From NCBI GenBank assembly GCA_031552655.1, contig JAVBML010000032.1, forward strand, positions 1-7,504: a stretch of 7,504 bases of DNA, read 5' to 3'. The position numbers and the translations under genes were made by a program. The notes below the pieces were generated by a model, which worked only from the letters and a program-made list of their open reading frames with translations, had not been told where the DNA came from and did not search any database. Positions 6,718-7,504 of this stretch are shown piece by piece. Origin of the DNA: CAZTPH01 sp031552655. Lineage in GTDB: Bacteria > Pseudomonadota > Gammaproteobacteria > UBA9339. Position 1 is the first letter of the stretch; each line of letters begins with the position of its first letter.

Positions 6718-7353
6718 GTGAGTATTTATATGCAAACAGCTAAAAATGTGGTGCTATCAAAGATATATGGCAAGGGTAGGGGTTGGGCATTTTCTGCCGT
6801 AGACTTTATGGCTGATTTGTCTCGTTGGAAAGTTGATCGTTCTTTATCTGATTTGGCACGTGAAGGTAAAATTCGTCGCCTTATCCAAGGGTTATATGAT
6901 TATCCGCTGTATAGTGAAATTCTTAAAAGGGATGTTGCACCAGATATACAAAAAGCTGCAGAAGCAATTGCTCGAAAATATAGTTGGCGTATCTATCCAG
7001 ATGGAGATACTGCACTCAACTATTTAGGACTCTCCTCTCAGGTTGTTTCTAGGGTAATTTATTTATCGGATGGACCTAGTAAACAGTATCAGATAGGTAA
7101 GCGTATTCTGATATTTAAACACACTGCAACAAAAGAATCGGCAGTAAAAAGCCAAAATACCGCCATGGTTATCCAAGCTATAAAAGTCGTTGGTGAGAAG
7201 CAAATTACCGATGAGTTTTTACAAAAACTTTCAAATAAATTTTCTTTGCCTGATTGGCAAAAAATAAAATCGGATGCTACTAAAACAACGGGATGGATTT
7301 ATAAAACTATTGTTCATATCATTGGTAACATAGAGGAAAAAAACAGTGGATAG
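6718..7353 (+). CDS. AbiEi-like (DUF6088-type) antitoxin / autorepressor
   Basis: 211-residue putative antitoxin of a type IV AbiE-class toxin-antitoxin pair. Members carry an N-terminal winged helix that represses the operon and a C-terminal antitoxin domain. Diagnostic pieces are YGKGRGW (17-23), the helical region 26-50 leading to IRRLIQGLYDYP (52-63), a middle part with NYLGLSSQV (101-109) and the strand motif VIYLSDGPS (113-121), then VIQAIKVVG (151-159). Two starts are possible. GTG at 6718 has no ribosome site. ATG at 6730 gives 207 residues and has only GTGAG (6718-6722) upstream; both fit the family's short leader before the KIYGKGRGW block. The final codons overlap the GTG start of the toxin gene by 8 nt, as expected for a co-translated pair. 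It is separated from the tra operon by a terminator and its own inverted repeat. Confidence 0.85.
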   Translation: MSIYMQTAKNVVLSKIYGKGRGWAFSAVDFMADLSRWKVDRSLSDLAREGKIRRLIQGLYDYPLYSEILKRDVAPDIQKAAEAIARKYSWRIYPDGDTALNYLGLSSQVVSRVIYLSDGPSKQYQIGKRILIFKHTATKESAVKSQNTAMVIQAIKVVGEKQITDEFLQKLSNKFSLPDWQKIKSDATKTTGWIYKTIVHIIGNIEEKNSG

Positions 7354-7504
7354 AGTTGCATACGCATCAAATAGTGAAAGAAGCTTTTTATTGAAGCTGC
7401 GGATAAAACTGGCATTACAGATTCTATTATTGAAAAGGACTTTTGGGTTTCTTGGGTTTTAGGAAAGATCTTTAATGAAAAAGACCTTTCTAAAGTTTTA
7501 TGCT
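7346..7504 (+). pseudogene. AbiEii-like nucleotidyltransferase toxin, frameshifted and cut by window end
   Basis: Beginning of the partner toxin (AbiEii/AbiGii nucleotidyltransferase family). GTG at 7346 overlaps the antitoxin stop and gives VDRVAYASNSERS, the usual N-terminal form of this family. In that frame translation turns unrelated and stops at 7460-7462 after 38 codons. The family sequence continues in the -1 frame from ATT at 7390: IEAADKTGITDSIIEKDFW, then VSWVLGKIF and onward, open to the window end. The break is at C-TTTTT-A (7384-7390). Within the antitoxin's own frame, TAG at 7372 and TGA at 7375 separate the two genes. The window ends just before the expected K-G-G-T-S-L nucleotidyltransferase motif, so the catalytic site cannot be judged. 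The break may be a true mutation, a homopolymer read error, or programmed frameshifting; the first two seem likeliest. Confidence 0.75.

Noticed and set aside
6833..7027. A 64-codon plus-strand frame inside the AbiEi-like gene
   Set aside because: It is out of frame within a gene whose conserved motifs span the region; its product is not protein-like and it has no ribosome site.

Overview
The window holds the distal end of an F-type (TraG/TraD/TraT) conjugative type IV secretion operon, followed across a terminator by the start of an AbiE-type toxin-antitoxin locus. All genes read on the + strand. The DNA is AT-rich, and the proteins resemble the F plasmid Tra proteins along their length but are clearly diverged. 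The outer-membrane lipoprotein TraT points to a Gram-negative bacterium. The AT-rich composition and the mix of F-like tra genes with a secreted single-HKD phospholipase D/nuclease recall conjugative elements of host-associated Proteobacteria (Rickettsiales-like or Legionellales-like). The exact taxon, and whether this is plasmid or integrated element, cannot be decided from the window.

Positions 2-6448 look like one operon with tight spacing: the 3' part of traG (its 5' end lies upstream of the window); a 141-residue two-helix membrane protein with a SHOCT-like motif and a serine-rich tail; a 129-residue DUF4870-like membrane protein; traD (coupling ATPase); a signal-peptide-bearing HKD phospholipase D-family protein whose ATG directly follows the traD stop; and traT. 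A GC-containing hairpin with a T-rich tail at 6461-6508 closes the operon. In the F plasmid the order is traG-traS-traT-traD-traI. Here the traS position is taken by two unrelated-looking small membrane proteins, traT lies after traD and pld, and no relaxase gene follows. TraG would work in mating-pair formation and stabilisation, TraD would feed DNA to the channel, TraT would act in surface exclusion, and the two small membrane proteins are candidates for the inner-membrane exclusion role of TraS.

Positions 6449-6717 are intergenic. They hold the terminator, a short coding remnant resembling the C-terminus of BrnA-type antitoxins, and a perfect 13-bp inverted repeat just upstream of the next gene. 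From 6718 an AbiEi-like antitoxin/repressor (DUF6088-type) overlaps the start of an AbiEii-like nucleotidyltransferase toxin. The toxin frame is broken about 13 codons in, at a short T tract, and needs a -1 shift (equivalently +1 or +4 inserted nucleotides) to continue into the conserved IIEKDFW region; it then runs off the window end.
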